Origin: Geobacter argillaceus
GTDB taxonomy: Bacteria; Desulfobacterota; Desulfuromonadia; Geobacterales; DSM-12255
DNA: 48,915 nt
Assembly (NCBI RefSeq): GCF_007830735.1
Contig: NZ_VLLN01000030.1
Span: 1-48,915, forward strand
Reading direction: 5' to 3'
Position numbers and translations under genes: made by a program. This document shows positions 26,029 through 36,645 of this stretch, in pieces; position 1 is the first letter of the stretch, and each line of letters starts with the position of its first letter. A model generated the notes under the pieces. The model ran no database searches. It saw only the letters and a list, made by a program, of their open reading frames with translations, and was not told where the DNA came from.

Positions 26029-26125
26029 TTAGATAATTAAATTAATTATACTATGTAACATATTGATTTTTAAAATATATTAAATAAAATACTATTTCTT
26101 GATTGGCGTGATAGAAAGATAGCCG

Positions 26126-26270
26126 ACCATATTTGGTCGATAGCTATGATAACAGCAGCAAGCAAAGCGTTGCAGTCAGTTGCTAATGAGCTGAATCATA
26201 TTGGGATTAATGAAAAAGGAAGCCACCGGTAGGGAAGAAACCATATTTGGTTGGGCCGTCCATATATGGT
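26126..26270. promoter_or_regulatory. Three repeated palindromes (ACCATATTTGGT family), probable enhancer
   Basis: ACCATATTTGGT occurs identically at 26126-26137 and 26240-26251. A close variant TCCATATATGGT is at 26259-26270. They lie about 110, 225 and 245 bp upstream of the sigma-54 promoter, in the usual enhancer range. The neighbouring PAS-GAF activator is the natural ligand. Confidence 0.7.
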
Positions 26271-26396
26271 CTGTTGATGAGACTGATCCTTTGAAGAGGC
26301 TTCTATATTCTCGGCTGTTGAATTATCATTTGGACGGGGGGGATACGTGTTTGTGTCTAGGAGGCAGGAGCTTTATGTTTCCTGGCACGTTATCTC

Positions 26397-28364
26397 TTAA
26401 GATTGAGCGTTGCTCCTCCTGATTCCTAACTTTTTGATTCTCGCGTGAAGTGTCGTCGGTTTCATCCCGAGGATTTCAGCTGCTCCGTTTTTTCCACGAA
26501 TGCGCCACCCTGTTTTATCCAGCACTGAGGTGATATGGCTTCGTTCCAGGCTTTCGATGGTCATGGGGGGGGCGGCAGTTGTGCCGGAACCGTCCGGCAC
26601 GTCAACAACGAGCGTCGTACCTTTGCTAAGGATCATGGCCCTTTCAACCAGATTCCGTAGCTCCCTGATATTGCCGGGCCAAAGGTAGCGCTCCATGGCA
26701 GCCATGTTTTTTTTGGGGATACGCTCTATCGCCTTACCGAAGGTCTGACTGAACTCCTCGATCATTGCCCAGACAAGAAACGGGATATCCTCCCGACGCT
26801 CGCGCAAAGGAGGGACTGAAATCGGAAAGACATTCAGACGATAATACAGGTCTTCGCGGAACCTCCCTTCCCTGACGGCCTGAGCAAGGTCTCGATTGGT
26901 CGCCGCAATGATCCGCACATCTACATCAACCGGCTTCGGACTCCCCAACCGTTCAAACTGCCCTTCCTGAAGCACGCGAAGCAGCTTCGATTGCTGCTCC
27001 AGAGGTAACTCACCAATTTCATCCAAAAAAATGGTTGAGCAGTTGGCAGCCTCAAAACGGCCGATTTGACTCGACACCGCCCCCGTGTAGGCTCCCTTTT
27101 CGTATCCGAAAAGCTCAGCCTCGGTAAGCGCTGCCGGTAATGCTGCGCAATTCACCTTGATCATGGCGCGGGCCTTGCGGTTGCTTTGGTTATGAATGGC
27201 TCTTGCTATTAGCTCCTTCCCCGTTCCCGTCTCACCCAAAATAAGCACAGTGGCATCGGTCTTGGCGACCTGTCCCAACTGTAACAAAACGTTTTGAATA
27301 CCCTCGGACTTCCCGATGATCTCATCATGCTTATATTCGATGCTGATCTGATCGCGCAGATAGAGGTTTTCCGCCTCCAGGCGGTCTTTTAACCGCTGGA
27401 TTTCAGCCAGTGCATTCTGAATCTTCTCGTCGGCCCGTTTCCGTTCCAAGGCATTGGCGAAAATTTCCCACAAGAGGCGCAGTCTTTGGATCAGTTCTTC
27501 GGGCCATTCTCTTTTGGCCCGGTAAGAAACGAAGACGATGGTGCCCACGACTGTTCCGCCTGAACTGGTCGGAATGAACAAAATCGATTTGATTCCGCCT
27601 TGGTCCTTACAGAATTTTTTCTCGCGCCAATATATGTCAGGCAATTCGTCGACATCGGAAACCCTGAAAATCTCTCCTTTGCGGAGCAAATTAATCCAAA
27701 CGGGGATCAAACCGTCAATATCGAGAGGCGGCCGTTTGATTGTCGGTAAAGCAAAGGAATGCGTGAGTAGCATCCGTCCGGGTAGCACCTCCCAAATGCT
27801 GCTCCTATCAAATCCCAAGAACTCGACGACCTTTTGCAGGCCTCGCTCTATCTTGATGTCCACGTCGCTAATGGGCACGTTGATGAATGTAGTCGATACA
27901 TCCAGGAGCAGAGCTTCGATCTTCAGGCGTTCTGTCTGCTCCGCCTCATTTACCTTCTGTTCTGTTACATCATGGACAATGAGACAGTAACCAATCATCG
28001 TTCCGTCTTCTGTTTTGAGACAATGACAGCTGATCAGCCAGGACACGGCTTTCGACGGCCGTCCCGGAAATGTGTTGTGCACAAAAACCTTGCACTCCAC
28101 AAAGGGCCGGTCATCAATGGTCTTCCGCGAAAGCAGGGGCTCGATGGCCGATGCAACCTGCAGATCAAGTTCCTTAACCGTTTTGCCAATATGTTGTTCT
28201 GCCGGAATGCCGTCAATCGATGCCATTCGATCGTTAACATGGATATAGCGTAAATCCGGATCGAGTATCGAGACCCCAAACTGGACCTGCTCACCCAAAT
28301 GCTCGGGTCTGATTGATTTTGCTGTAATTAAATCAGCATCGCTTGCTGTTTTTCTAAGCGCCAT
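26397..28364 (-). CDS. PAS-GAF sigma-54-dependent activator, 655 aa
   Basis: The N-terminal PAS domain (residues about 25-135; FGVSILDPDLRYIHVNDRMA) is followed by a GAF domain (about 150-310) and a short coiled coil. The AAA+ domain carries GETGTGKE and GAYTGA and a WPGNIREL motif. The Fis-type helix-turn-helix is GAAEILGMKPTTLHARIKKLG. It lacks a receiver domain, so it should respond to a small molecule or redox signal. It lies upstream of the dehydratase/Ior operon on the same strand and very likely activates it. The FhlA-like architecture gives no clear effector. Confidence 0.92.
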   Translation of the reverse strand: MALRKTASDADLITAKSIRPEHLGEQVQFGVSILDPDLRYIHVNDRMASIDGIPAEQHIGKTVKELDLQVASAIEPLLSRKTIDDRPFVECKVFVHNTFPGRPSKAVSWLISCHCLKTEDGTMIGYCLIVHDVTEQKVNEAEQTERLKIEALLLDVSTTFINVPISDVDIKIERGLQKVVEFLGFDRSSIWEVLPGRMLLTHSFALPTIKRPPLDIDGLIPVWINLLRKGEIFRVSDVDELPDIYWREKKFCKDQGGIKSILFIPTSSGGTVVGTIVFVSYRAKREWPEELIQRLRLLWEIFANALERKRADEKIQNALAEIQRLKDRLEAENLYLRDQISIEYKHDEIIGKSEGIQNVLLQLGQVAKTDATVLILGETGTGKELIARAIHNQSNRKARAMIKVNCAALPAALTEAELFGYEKGAYTGAVSSQIGRFEAANCSTIFLDEIGELPLEQQSKLLRVLQEGQFERLGSPKPVDVDVRIIAATNRDLAQAVREGRFREDLYYRLNVFPISVPPLRERREDIPFLVWAMIEEFSQTFGKAIERIPKKNMAAMERYLWPGNIRELRNLVERAMILSKGTTLVVDVPDGSGTTAAPPMTIESLERSHITSVLDKTGWRIRGKNGAAEILGMKPTTLHARIKKLGIRRSNAQS

Positions 28365-28645
28365 GTCCTATCAATACCTTTCAGGTAAAGTAGTAGATTG
28401 TAATTTTATAATGAATTAAGATGTGTTGGGTATAGACATTCTATTAAAATAACGAGTCAGGATTGAGGTGAAAAATCACGATTTAAGCATAATGCAACTC
28501 ATCGCAATTATCAAAGAAGTTGAGACCGGGCACGCTGGTAAATGTCGTTATGCCGGCCGAGGTAGCAGGATTGTTTGATGCAGACAACGATAAGCATACG
28601 TACACCTCGCTTTGTCCTTTTTCTGCCGCTTCCTGTTTATCACTA
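28365..28645. other. Intergenic region upstream of the PAS-GAF activator
   Basis: The 281 bp are AT-rich near the activator start and hold the presumed activator promoter, which I cannot place. A rightward frame from about 28520 has no recognisable protein features. The far end is the terminator at 28646-28678. Confidence 0.35.
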
Positions 28646-28678
28646 CAAAAAAACAGGGCCAGCCCGTCGGCCGGCCCT
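28646..28678 (-). terminator. Rho-independent terminator of the hcr operon
   Basis: Read leftward, AGGGCCGGCC and GGCTGGCCCT form a GC-rich stem around a short loop, with a run of T residues after it (A-run at 28647-28653 on the + strand). The stop codon of the truncated CoA-transferase touches the stem base. Confidence 0.85.
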
Positions 28679-28989
28679 CACACAACAATGAAAGGAGTAT
28701 CACAGCAGCACAATCGGCTAATCTTGATGTCTTCTCGTTGCCCAAGGATCACGCCGATGGACGCACCGGTGTACACATTGAAGCGCATCTTCCCGGCAAG
28801 CCCCTTGCTTTCCACGTGATCGGCCAGCACTGCCGGCACCAGTTTGGGGTGCCCCTCGGAAAACCCCGAGAACCCGAGATACATGCCGTTCTCGAAAAGC
28901 GCCACCGTATCCTCGGCCGTCATGACCTTGGACCGGAGTTTTTCATGCCTGATCCGTTCCAGCAGTTGAGTCGATTGTTCTGCCGCCAT
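28678..28989 (-). pseudogene. Truncated acetyl-CoA hydrolase/succinyl-CoA:acid CoA-transferase (N-terminal 103 aa)
   Basis: The frame begins after GGAGG with MAAEQSTQLLERIR and matches the N-terminus of the Cat1/ScpC CoA-transferase family: KVMTAEDTVALFENGMYLGFSGF and FNVYTGASIGVILG. The family is about 500 residues; only 103 are present before the stop at the terminator. The active-site part is lost. A deletion between the first fifth of the gene and the terminator explains this. Confidence 0.82.
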
Positions 28990-29015
28990 GGTGAACTGCC
29001 TCCGTTCTTGTCTGG

Positions 29016-30815
<1,800 letters not shown>

Positions 30816-30850
30816 GCGTTCGTACTCCTTTGGTTGTTAGCTGGCCAATC

Positions 30851-31828
30851 TCATGCCCCGGCCAGCTTTTCCAGAGCGTCCCTGACCAGCACGCCGACCA
30901 GTTCTTTGCGGTAGCTGGGGGATACCTCCATATGCGAGACCGGTTTCACCTGTTTTCGTGCGATTTCAGCCATGCGGTCGATCATTTCGTGCGTCAATCC
31001 AGTTTCTGCCGGGAAATCTGCCGGGGGGACGACCAACGCTGGGGAGGAGCCCACGCCCGTGACGGCGATGCGCAACCGCGAGGCAGCAGTCTCCTTGGTG
31101 ATGACCGCGGCAACGCCGACGATGGGAAAGTCCAGGGCACCGCGCTTTCGGTACTTGAGGTAGGTGCCGCATTGTCCCACTCCCGGCCCGGGGAGGATGA
31201 CCTCGGCCAGCAGTTCGCCGAGCTGCAGATCAGTGTGGCGCATGCCGTTGTCGACAAAGAACTCCTCAATCGGTACGGTGCGCTCCCCGCCAAGGCTCAC
31301 CAGCCGTACCTTAGCGTCCAGGGCCAGGAGCGCGGCAGCGGTATCGCCACAGTAAAGCGCGTAGCAGCGCGTGCTGCCTTTGGCCATGTAACAGACGTCG
31401 CCGCCGTTTTTGAAACAGTTCGGTCGAGCCTGCCTCCATGAGCTCCTCTGCTGGAAGTACCAGCAGCGCGGTTCCAGGCAGATGTTGCCGCCGATGGTCC
31501 CCATGTTCTGGAGTTGGGCGGCCCCGACCGCGAGGGCCGCTTCCGCGAGTATCGGGTAACGTTCCTGCACCAGGTCGGAGCACCGCACTTGGGTGAGGGT
31601 GGCGAGGGCTCCCACGTGCAGGTTTTCGCCGACCGAACTGATACTGCTGAGGCCTTCCACTTTCTTCAGGTTGATAAGGCACTCCGGCGTTGCCACACCG
31701 TACTTCATGCGGACCACGAGGTCGGTGCCGCCGGCAATCACTGCCGCCTTACCCGCAAAGTCTTTCAGGAGCTGGCAGGCTTCAGAGAGCATCCTCGGCT
31801 CGAAGTGCTCGAATTTTTTCAATCTCAT
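30851..31828 (-). CDS. hcrB: 4-hydroxybenzoyl-CoA reductase, beta subunit (FAD, extra [4Fe-4S]), 325 aa
   Basis: An FAD-binding subunit of the xanthine oxidase family with VIAGGTDLVV and TIGGNI. It contains the insertion unique to 4-hydroxybenzoyl-CoA reductase: C122, C138, C146 and C155, in the pattern C-x15-C-x7-C-x8-C. The known enzyme from Thauera binds its extra [4Fe-4S] cluster with cysteines at the same numbers. This cluster lets the enzyme run at low potential to remove the phenolic hydroxyl. Start ATG overlaps the hcrA stop by four bases. Confidence 0.93.
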   Translation of the reverse strand: MRLKKFEHFEPRMLSEACQLLKDFAGKAAVIAGGTDLVVRMKYGVATPECLINLKKVEGLSSISSVGENLHVGALATLTQVRCSDLVQERYPILAEAALAVGAAQLQNMGTIGGNICLEPRCWYFQQRSSWRQARPNCFKNGGDVCYMAKGSTRCYALYCGDTAAALLALDAKVRLVSLGGERTVPIEEFFVDNGMRHTDLQLGELLAEVILPGPGVGQCGTYLKYRKRGALDFPIVGVAAVITKETAASRLRIAVTGVGSSPALVVPPADFPAETGLTHEMIDRMAEIARKQVKPVSHMEVSPSYRKELVGVLVRDALEKLAGA

Positions 31829-34158
31829 GGCTGTCCCTCCGCAGTTGCCTTGGCCTGCGCCTTCTTGTCCCCCAGGGCCTTGAGCACCTTCTCGGGAGTG
31901 ACGGGGAGATCGGTAATCCAGACCCCGATAGCGTTGTGGATAGCGTTGACGATCGCCGGAATGGTGGAGACCTGGGTTCCTTCCCCTGATTCCTTGGCGC
32001 CGAATGCCCCCACCGGATCGATGGTCTCGATCGACAGCGAGACCATCTCCTCGGGCAGATCATAGACGGTGGGGAGACCGTAGGCCGTCAGGTTAGGGGT
32101 CAGATTCTGCCCATTTTCCTCGACACAATGTTCGTAAATAGTATGGCCGACCCCACCGGCAATGGAACCTTCGTGCTGGCCCTCAACGGCAAGAGGATTC
32201 AGGGCGAAGCCGAGATCGTGCGCCACCACCATGCGCGGTACCGTCACCTTGCCCGTCCGGGTATCCACCTCGACCCAGGCGGCCTGTGTGCCGAAGCTGT
32301 AGGCACCGCCCGCGTCTCCCTCTCCTGTTTCGAAGTTAAGGGGGGGAATGCTCTGTCCCCAACTCCCCTGGCCGATGACCGTGGTTCCCGAGCCCCACGC
32401 CACGGTCTGGCGGGCAAGATCCCGAAAGCGTAGCAACCTCTCCGGAGCTTCCCTGACGAATACCTTGCGGTCGCGAAATTCGATGGTGTCCGGGTCTGCC
32501 TTAAGCAGTTCAGCAGCAACCTTGAGCAATTGCTGTTTGGCGTCCTTGGCTGCTATCAATACGGCATTACCGGCAGTGGAACTCACCCTGCTGCCGAAGC
32601 TGCCCGGATCAACCGGCGTGACACTGCTGTCGGTTTGGGGAACAAAGACATCCTCCAGGCGCGTCCCCAGAACTTCGGCCACGATCATGGCAAGCACGGT
32701 TTCGGAACCTTGGCCGGAATCGGTTGATCCCGTCAGTAGCGATACCGTTCCATCCTCATGGACCTTGATCACTGCCGTGCAGCAGTTGTGGCCGGTCAGG
32801 CGCGCACCGGATTCAAACGAATTGCAGGCAATCCCCACCCCCGTCGCGATGCGGCCGAGCGGCTCGTGCTTTTTCTCCCGCCAGGGGCGGTAATGCGTCT
32901 CCCACTCTGCTGCCTTGACCGCGTCGGTTATGGTCTCTTGCAGACCGCAGCTCTTGACATGCATGCCGCTTGTCGTCTTGTAGCCGGTATAGGCTCCGTT
33001 TTTCTCCCGAATCTCAACCGGGTCCAGACCGAGATCTTCAGCGATCATGTCAAGCTGAACATCTGCGGCAAAACGTATCTGCTGGATGCCGTTGCCCCGT
33101 TGTGCCACTGAGATGGGTCGGTTCGTGTATGCGCGGATACCGTCGAATCGAACGTTGGGGACCACATAGGGGAGGTTCAGAAAATAGAATGCATTGGCTA
33201 TCGTACTGGGTCCCACCCCCGTTCCCGCGCCGCCATCGGCGATGATGCGGCAGTCGTGAGCGAGCAGCGTACCGTCCTTTTTGACCCCCGTTTTCAGCCA
33301 GACGATCATCGGGTGCCTGCGACGGTGCGAGGAGAGAACTTCTTCCATAGTGAGCACGATCTTTACCGGGCGACCCGACTTCTTGGAGAGCATCACCGCG
33401 CAGAAGTCGACCGGGTACCCGCCGTTTTTCCCGCCAAACCCGCCACCGATGTACGGCTGGATGAGCCGGACGTTGCTCAGCGGCACATTGAAACAGTTGG
33501 ACAGGTTGCGATACAGGAAGTAGGGGCTCTGCTTGGAGGCCCAGATGGTGATCCGGTTGGGCGCCTCCCAGAGAGCGAGAGCGGCATTCGGTTCCAGAAA
33601 GCCGTGTAAGACGGATTGGCTATAGAAGCGGTCTTCCCGGATATAATCCGCCTGCCGGAAAGCCTCGTCCACATCACCGAAGCTGGTTTTCATATGGACA
33701 CTGATATTGCCCGGCTTGTCATCGTGGATGAGGGGGGCTCCTTCCCGCAGGGTCTCCTCCGGGTCCGTCACAGCCGGCAAGACCTCGTAATCCACCTGGA
33801 TCAGTTCCAGCGCCTCCAGGGCGGTTTCTTCGTCTATGGCCGCCACTGCTGCCACCTCTTCACCCAGGTAGCGAACCTTGCCCCTGGCAAGAGGATATTC
33901 ATCCCGCGTGTCGGGCTTCAATCCATAACGGTAATCGCCGAAATCCTCTCCCACGATAACCGCACGAACCCCCGGATGCTTTTCCGCCCGTGTGGTATCT
34001 ATCCGCAGTATCCTCGCGTGGGCATGGGGACTGCGCAATATTTTGCCGTGAAGCATCCCCGGCAGCGACAGGTCATCGGTAAAGCGAGCGGTCCCCGCAG
34101 CTTTGACCGGTCCGTCCACTCGTGGCAACCGCTTGCCTAACACAGCATAATCAGACAT
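31825..34158 (-). CDS. hcrA: 4-hydroxybenzoyl-CoA reductase, alpha subunit (molybdenum), 777 aa
   Basis: A molybdopterin-binding subunit of the xanthine oxidase family, with PYIGGGFGGKNG, TDSGQGSETV and the catalytic glutamate in GAFGAKESGEGTQ. ATG 34158 follows AGGAGAAGGT; a longer frame starting at 34221 lacks a site. Together with HcrB and HcrC it removes the para-hydroxyl of 4-hydroxybenzoyl-CoA, yielding benzoyl-CoA. The exact substrate (4- versus 3-hydroxy or aryl-acetyl) cannot be told from sequence. Confidence 0.9.
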   Translation of the reverse strand: MSDYAVLGKRLPRVDGPVKAAGTARFTDDLSLPGMLHGKILRSPHAHARILRIDTTRAEKHPGVRAVIVGEDFGDYRYGLKPDTRDEYPLARGKVRYLGEEVAAVAAIDEETALEALELIQVDYEVLPAVTDPEETLREGAPLIHDDKPGNISVHMKTSFGDVDEAFRQADYIREDRFYSQSVLHGFLEPNAALALWEAPNRITIWASKQSPYFLYRNLSNCFNVPLSNVRLIQPYIGGGFGGKNGGYPVDFCAVMLSKKSGRPVKIVLTMEEVLSSHRRRHPMIVWLKTGVKKDGTLLAHDCRIIADGGAGTGVGPSTIANAFYFLNLPYVVPNVRFDGIRAYTNRPISVAQRGNGIQQIRFAADVQLDMIAEDLGLDPVEIREKNGAYTGYKTTSGMHVKSCGLQETITDAVKAAEWETHYRPWREKKHEPLGRIATGVGIACNSFESGARLTGHNCCTAVIKVHEDGTVSLLTGSTDSGQGSETVLAMIVAEVLGTRLEDVFVPQTDSSVTPVDPGSFGSRVSSTAGNAVLIAAKDAKQQLLKVAAELLKADPDTIEFRDRKVFVREAPERLLRFRDLARQTVAWGSGTTVIGQGSWGQSIPPLNFETGEGDAGGAYSFGTQAAWVEVDTRTGKVTVPRMVVAHDLGFALNPLAVEGQHEGSIAGGVGHTIYEHCVEENGQNLTPNLTAYGLPTVYDLPEEMVSLSIETIDPVGAFGAKESGEGTQVSTIPAIVNAIHNAIGVWITDLPVTPEKVLKALGDKKAQAKATAEGQP

Positions 34159-34192
34159 ACCTTCTCCTATAGTATGGAAATTGGTGTTGTTT

Positions 34193-34663
34193 TCAGGACA
34201 GCTTTGTTGCGGCGTCCTCAATTGCTTCCACTATCTTGGCGTATCCGGTACAGCGGCAGAGATTTCCGGCTATGGCCCGGCGTACCTCTTCCCGTTCCGG
34301 TTGCGGGTTCTCGTCAAGCAGCGCCTTGGCCGACAGAACCATCCCGGGCGTACAGAACCCGCACTGAACGGCGCCGCAATCGACAAAGCTCTGCTGGAGG
34401 GGGTCGGGGCGGTCGCCGTCACCCAGCGCCTCGATGGTCAGGATCTCCTTTTCCTGGACCTCCACTGCCAGGGTCAGGCAGGACAGAACCGCCTTGCCAT
34501 CGATGATGACCGTGCATGCACCGCAATCCCCAACGCGACAGGCTCTTTTGGTTCCGGTATACCCCAACTGCTCCCTGAGCACCTCCAGAAGCGTCCGGTG
34601 CGGAGGCACTGCCACCGTGTGAAGCGTACCGTTTACTTTCAGGTGAATCAGTTGATCTAACAT
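34193..34663 (-). CDS. hcrC: 4-hydroxybenzoyl-CoA reductase, gamma subunit ([2Fe-2S]), 156 aa
   Basis: Two [2Fe-2S] clusters are supported by cysteines C42, C47, C50 and C62 (plant-type) and C101, C104, C136 and C138 (QCGFCTPGM and LCRCTGY). ATG 34663 is well spaced from AAAGGAGAG. First gene of the hcrC-hcrA-hcrB set; it carries electrons between the molybdenum site and the FAD/[4Fe-4S] subunit. Confidence 0.92.
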   Translation of the reverse strand: MLDQLIHLKVNGTLHTVAVPPHRTLLEVLREQLGYTGTKRACRVGDCGACTVIIDGKAVLSCLTLAVEVQEKEILTIEALGDGDRPDPLQQSFVDCGAVQCGFCTPGMVLSAKALLDENPQPEREEVRRAIAGNLCRCTGYAKIVEAIEDAATKLS

Positions 34664-34880
34664 CAAGCTCTCCTTTCGCAGCAAAGAGCCGCGGTTGCTG
34701 TGTTATCTCCAGGTCAAACAATGTTCGGTGTATTTGTATCCGACTAACGATGCCAACTAATCCGCAATGTATGCAGTTCCTTTGCAAGTAAGAGAAGACT
34801 CCATCACACTCAGGATTACCTTTTGAGCCTTAATCCTCACCAATACAGCGAACGCTGTTTTACGCCACTGGCCTCATTAA

Positions 34881-34896
34881 TGCTCTTTCTGTGCCA
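34881..34896 (-). promoter_or_regulatory. Sigma-54 promoter for the hcr operon
   Basis: Read leftward the sequence is TGGCACAGAAAGAGCA. The -24 half TGGCAC is perfect and the -12 half has GC at the right spacing, though TTGCA is weakened to GAGCA. It is about 220 bp upstream of hcrC. Confidence 0.65.
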
Positions 34897-34940
34897 ATAT
34901 AAAAGTGTTGTTAAATAAGCTGGTTACGTAGATGGGCTTG

Positions 34941-34953
34941 TTTGGTTACCAAA
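34941..34953. promoter_or_regulatory. Palindrome TTTGGTTACCAAA, candidate activator site
   Basis: TTTGGT and ACCAAA form a perfect inverted repeat around one base. It is about 50 bp behind the sigma-54 promoter and 90 bp ahead of the GAF activator gene, so it could serve both. Confidence 0.5.
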
Positions 34954-35035
34954 TACCTCAGTATGCTGTTGATGTATTTGATAAATAGGTATACAAGTTG
35001 ACAAATATGATAATTGCCCGAAGGAGAGGACCGCC

Positions 35036-36568
35036 ATGATCGTAAATCGTGATGAGTTTTTTCGGGAAGTAACACGCAGAATATGCAGCAGCCTCAACCT
35101 GGAGACCGCTCTCAGAAATGCGTTTGTCTACCTGCGGGACTTTTTTCCCATGGATGACATCTATCTCGACATACTGGACCAGAACCTGGGAGCAATACGA
35201 AGGATAGCTCACGTCGTTACGGTTGAGGAGACGGCCCATGAAGAGATAGTCCCGGTACCCGAAGGGCTTTGGGAATGGCTCCGGAAAAAGCGCAAGCCAT
35301 TTATCGTCCTGCCCAGCGATCGGAAGAACTACATTCGCGCTATCGATCCGATGCTCAAGTTTTCGGGCAATTCCGACCTCGTGCTACCGCTTCAGATCGA
35401 AGGAGAGGTGATCGGGTTATTGGTCCTGCGGGCGCGGGGGGACGGGAGATATTCATCCGAACATATCGATCTTTTGGCGACCGTCTCGGAACCGTTTGCC
35501 ATCGCCCTGGCAAACGCCCTGGCGCATCAATCCGTGGTGAAGTACCGGGACACCCTCATCGACGACAACCGCTATCTTAAAAAGGAACTGCTGGCACAGG
35601 CAGGAGACGAGATCGTTGGCGGGAATTCAGGGATGCGGAATGTGATGGAGATGGTTCGGCAGATAGCGTCGTTGAACAACACCGTGCTGCTCATGGGAGA
35701 GACCGGAACGGGCAAGGAGTTGATCGCCAATGCGATTCATTTTGCCTCGCCGCGTAAGGATGGTCCTTTCATCAAGGTCAATTGCGGCGCCATTCCGATA
35801 GAACTGATTGACTCTGAACTTTTCGGTCACGAAAGAGGGGCGTTCACCGGCGCGACTGCTGAAAAACGTGGTCGTTTCGAACGGGCCGATGGTGGGACCA
35901 TCTTCCTTGACGAAATCGGGGAACTCCCTCCTCAGGCCCAGGTACGGCTTCTGCGCGTTCTCCAGAACCGTGAAGTCGAACGGGTAGGGGGGAATAAACC
36001 GATCTCCGTAGATATCCGGGTGATTGCCGCAACGCACCGCAACCTGGAAGGGATGGTTTCGGAAAACCGGTTCAGGGAAGACCTCTGGTTCCGGTTGAAC
36101 GTCTTTCCCATAATCCTGCCCCCCCTGCGGCAGAGGAAAGAAGATATTCCCCCGCTTGTTAGACACTTTATCGCCCATAAAAGCCGGGAGATGGGGATAG
36201 CCGTTCCGCCCGGCATCGCACCCGGTGCGTTGGATCGGCTCATGAACTATAGTTGGCCGGGAAACGTCCGTGAAATGGAAAACCTGGTGGAAAGGGAGAT
36301 CATACGGAACCGGGGGGGGCAACTGATGTTCGATACGTTGCATGCCGAGGCTGTAGGAAAGGCCGGACCGGGGCAGGGCGCTGGGGCATTTGAACTCCCC
36401 CTTGCGCTAGACGAAGCTATGGCCTCTCACATCAGCAGGGTACTGAAAATTGCCAATGGCAGGATTAACGGCCCCGGTGGCGCGGCGGAACTCCTCAAGA
36501 TCAACGCCAACACACTGCGGGGTCGCATGAGAAAGCTCGGGATAAGCTACGGACGTGGCAAAAGATAA
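35036..36568 (+). CDS. GAF-domain sigma-54-dependent activator, 510 aa
   Basis: The N-terminal GAF domain spans about residues 10-170. AAA+ motifs are GETGTGKE, GAFTGA and WPGNVREMENL. The C-terminal Fis helix-turn-helix is GGAAELLKINANTLRGRM. The start has AAGGAGAGG upstream. It is divergent from hcrC-hcrA-hcrB and probably activates them through the promoter at 34881. The effector would be a small aromatic compound or CoA ester, by analogy. Confidence 0.92.
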   Translation: MIVNRDEFFREVTRRICSSLNLETALRNAFVYLRDFFPMDDIYLDILDQNLGAIRRIAHVVTVEETAHEEIVPVPEGLWEWLRKKRKPFIVLPSDRKNYIRAIDPMLKFSGNSDLVLPLQIEGEVIGLLVLRARGDGRYSSEHIDLLATVSEPFAIALANALAHQSVVKYRDTLIDDNRYLKKELLAQAGDEIVGGNSGMRNVMEMVRQIASLNNTVLLMGETGTGKELIANAIHFASPRKDGPFIKVNCGAIPIELIDSELFGHERGAFTGATAEKRGRFERADGGTIFLDEIGELPPQAQVRLLRVLQNREVERVGGNKPISVDIRVIAATHRNLEGMVSENRFREDLWFRLNVFPIILPPLRQRKEDIPPLVRHFIAHKSREMGIAVPPGIAPGALDRLMNYSWPGNVREMENLVEREIIRNRGGQLMFDTLHAEAVGKAGPGQGAGAFELPLALDEAMASHISRVLKIANGRINGPGGAAELLKINANTLRGRMRKLGISYGRGKR

Positions 36569-36645
36569 GCGAAAACGAACATTCGTGAGCCTGCAACGAT
36601 ATCGGCTCAAAAAAGCACCGACCCTTTTCGTTTGAAGCAAACTAC

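Larger units (their letters stand above)
25934..26396. other. AT-rich control region of the long operon
   Basis: The 463-bp gap contains no gene. It carries the sigma-54 promoter (26013-26028) and three palindromic sites (26126-26270), and a strongly AT-rich stretch at about 26030-26100 between them, which would favour DNA bending. Confidence 0.6.
34664..35035. other. Divergent control region of hcr
   Basis: The 372-bp gap between hcrC and the divergent GAF activator holds a sigma-54 promoter candidate (34881-34896) and a palindrome (34941-34953). No ORF was found. Confidence 0.5.

Noticed and set aside
28520-28819. A rightward frame between the PAS-GAF activator and the truncated CoA-transferase
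   Set aside because: It crosses the terminator and the 3' end of the CoA-transferase remnant and shows no family resemblance.
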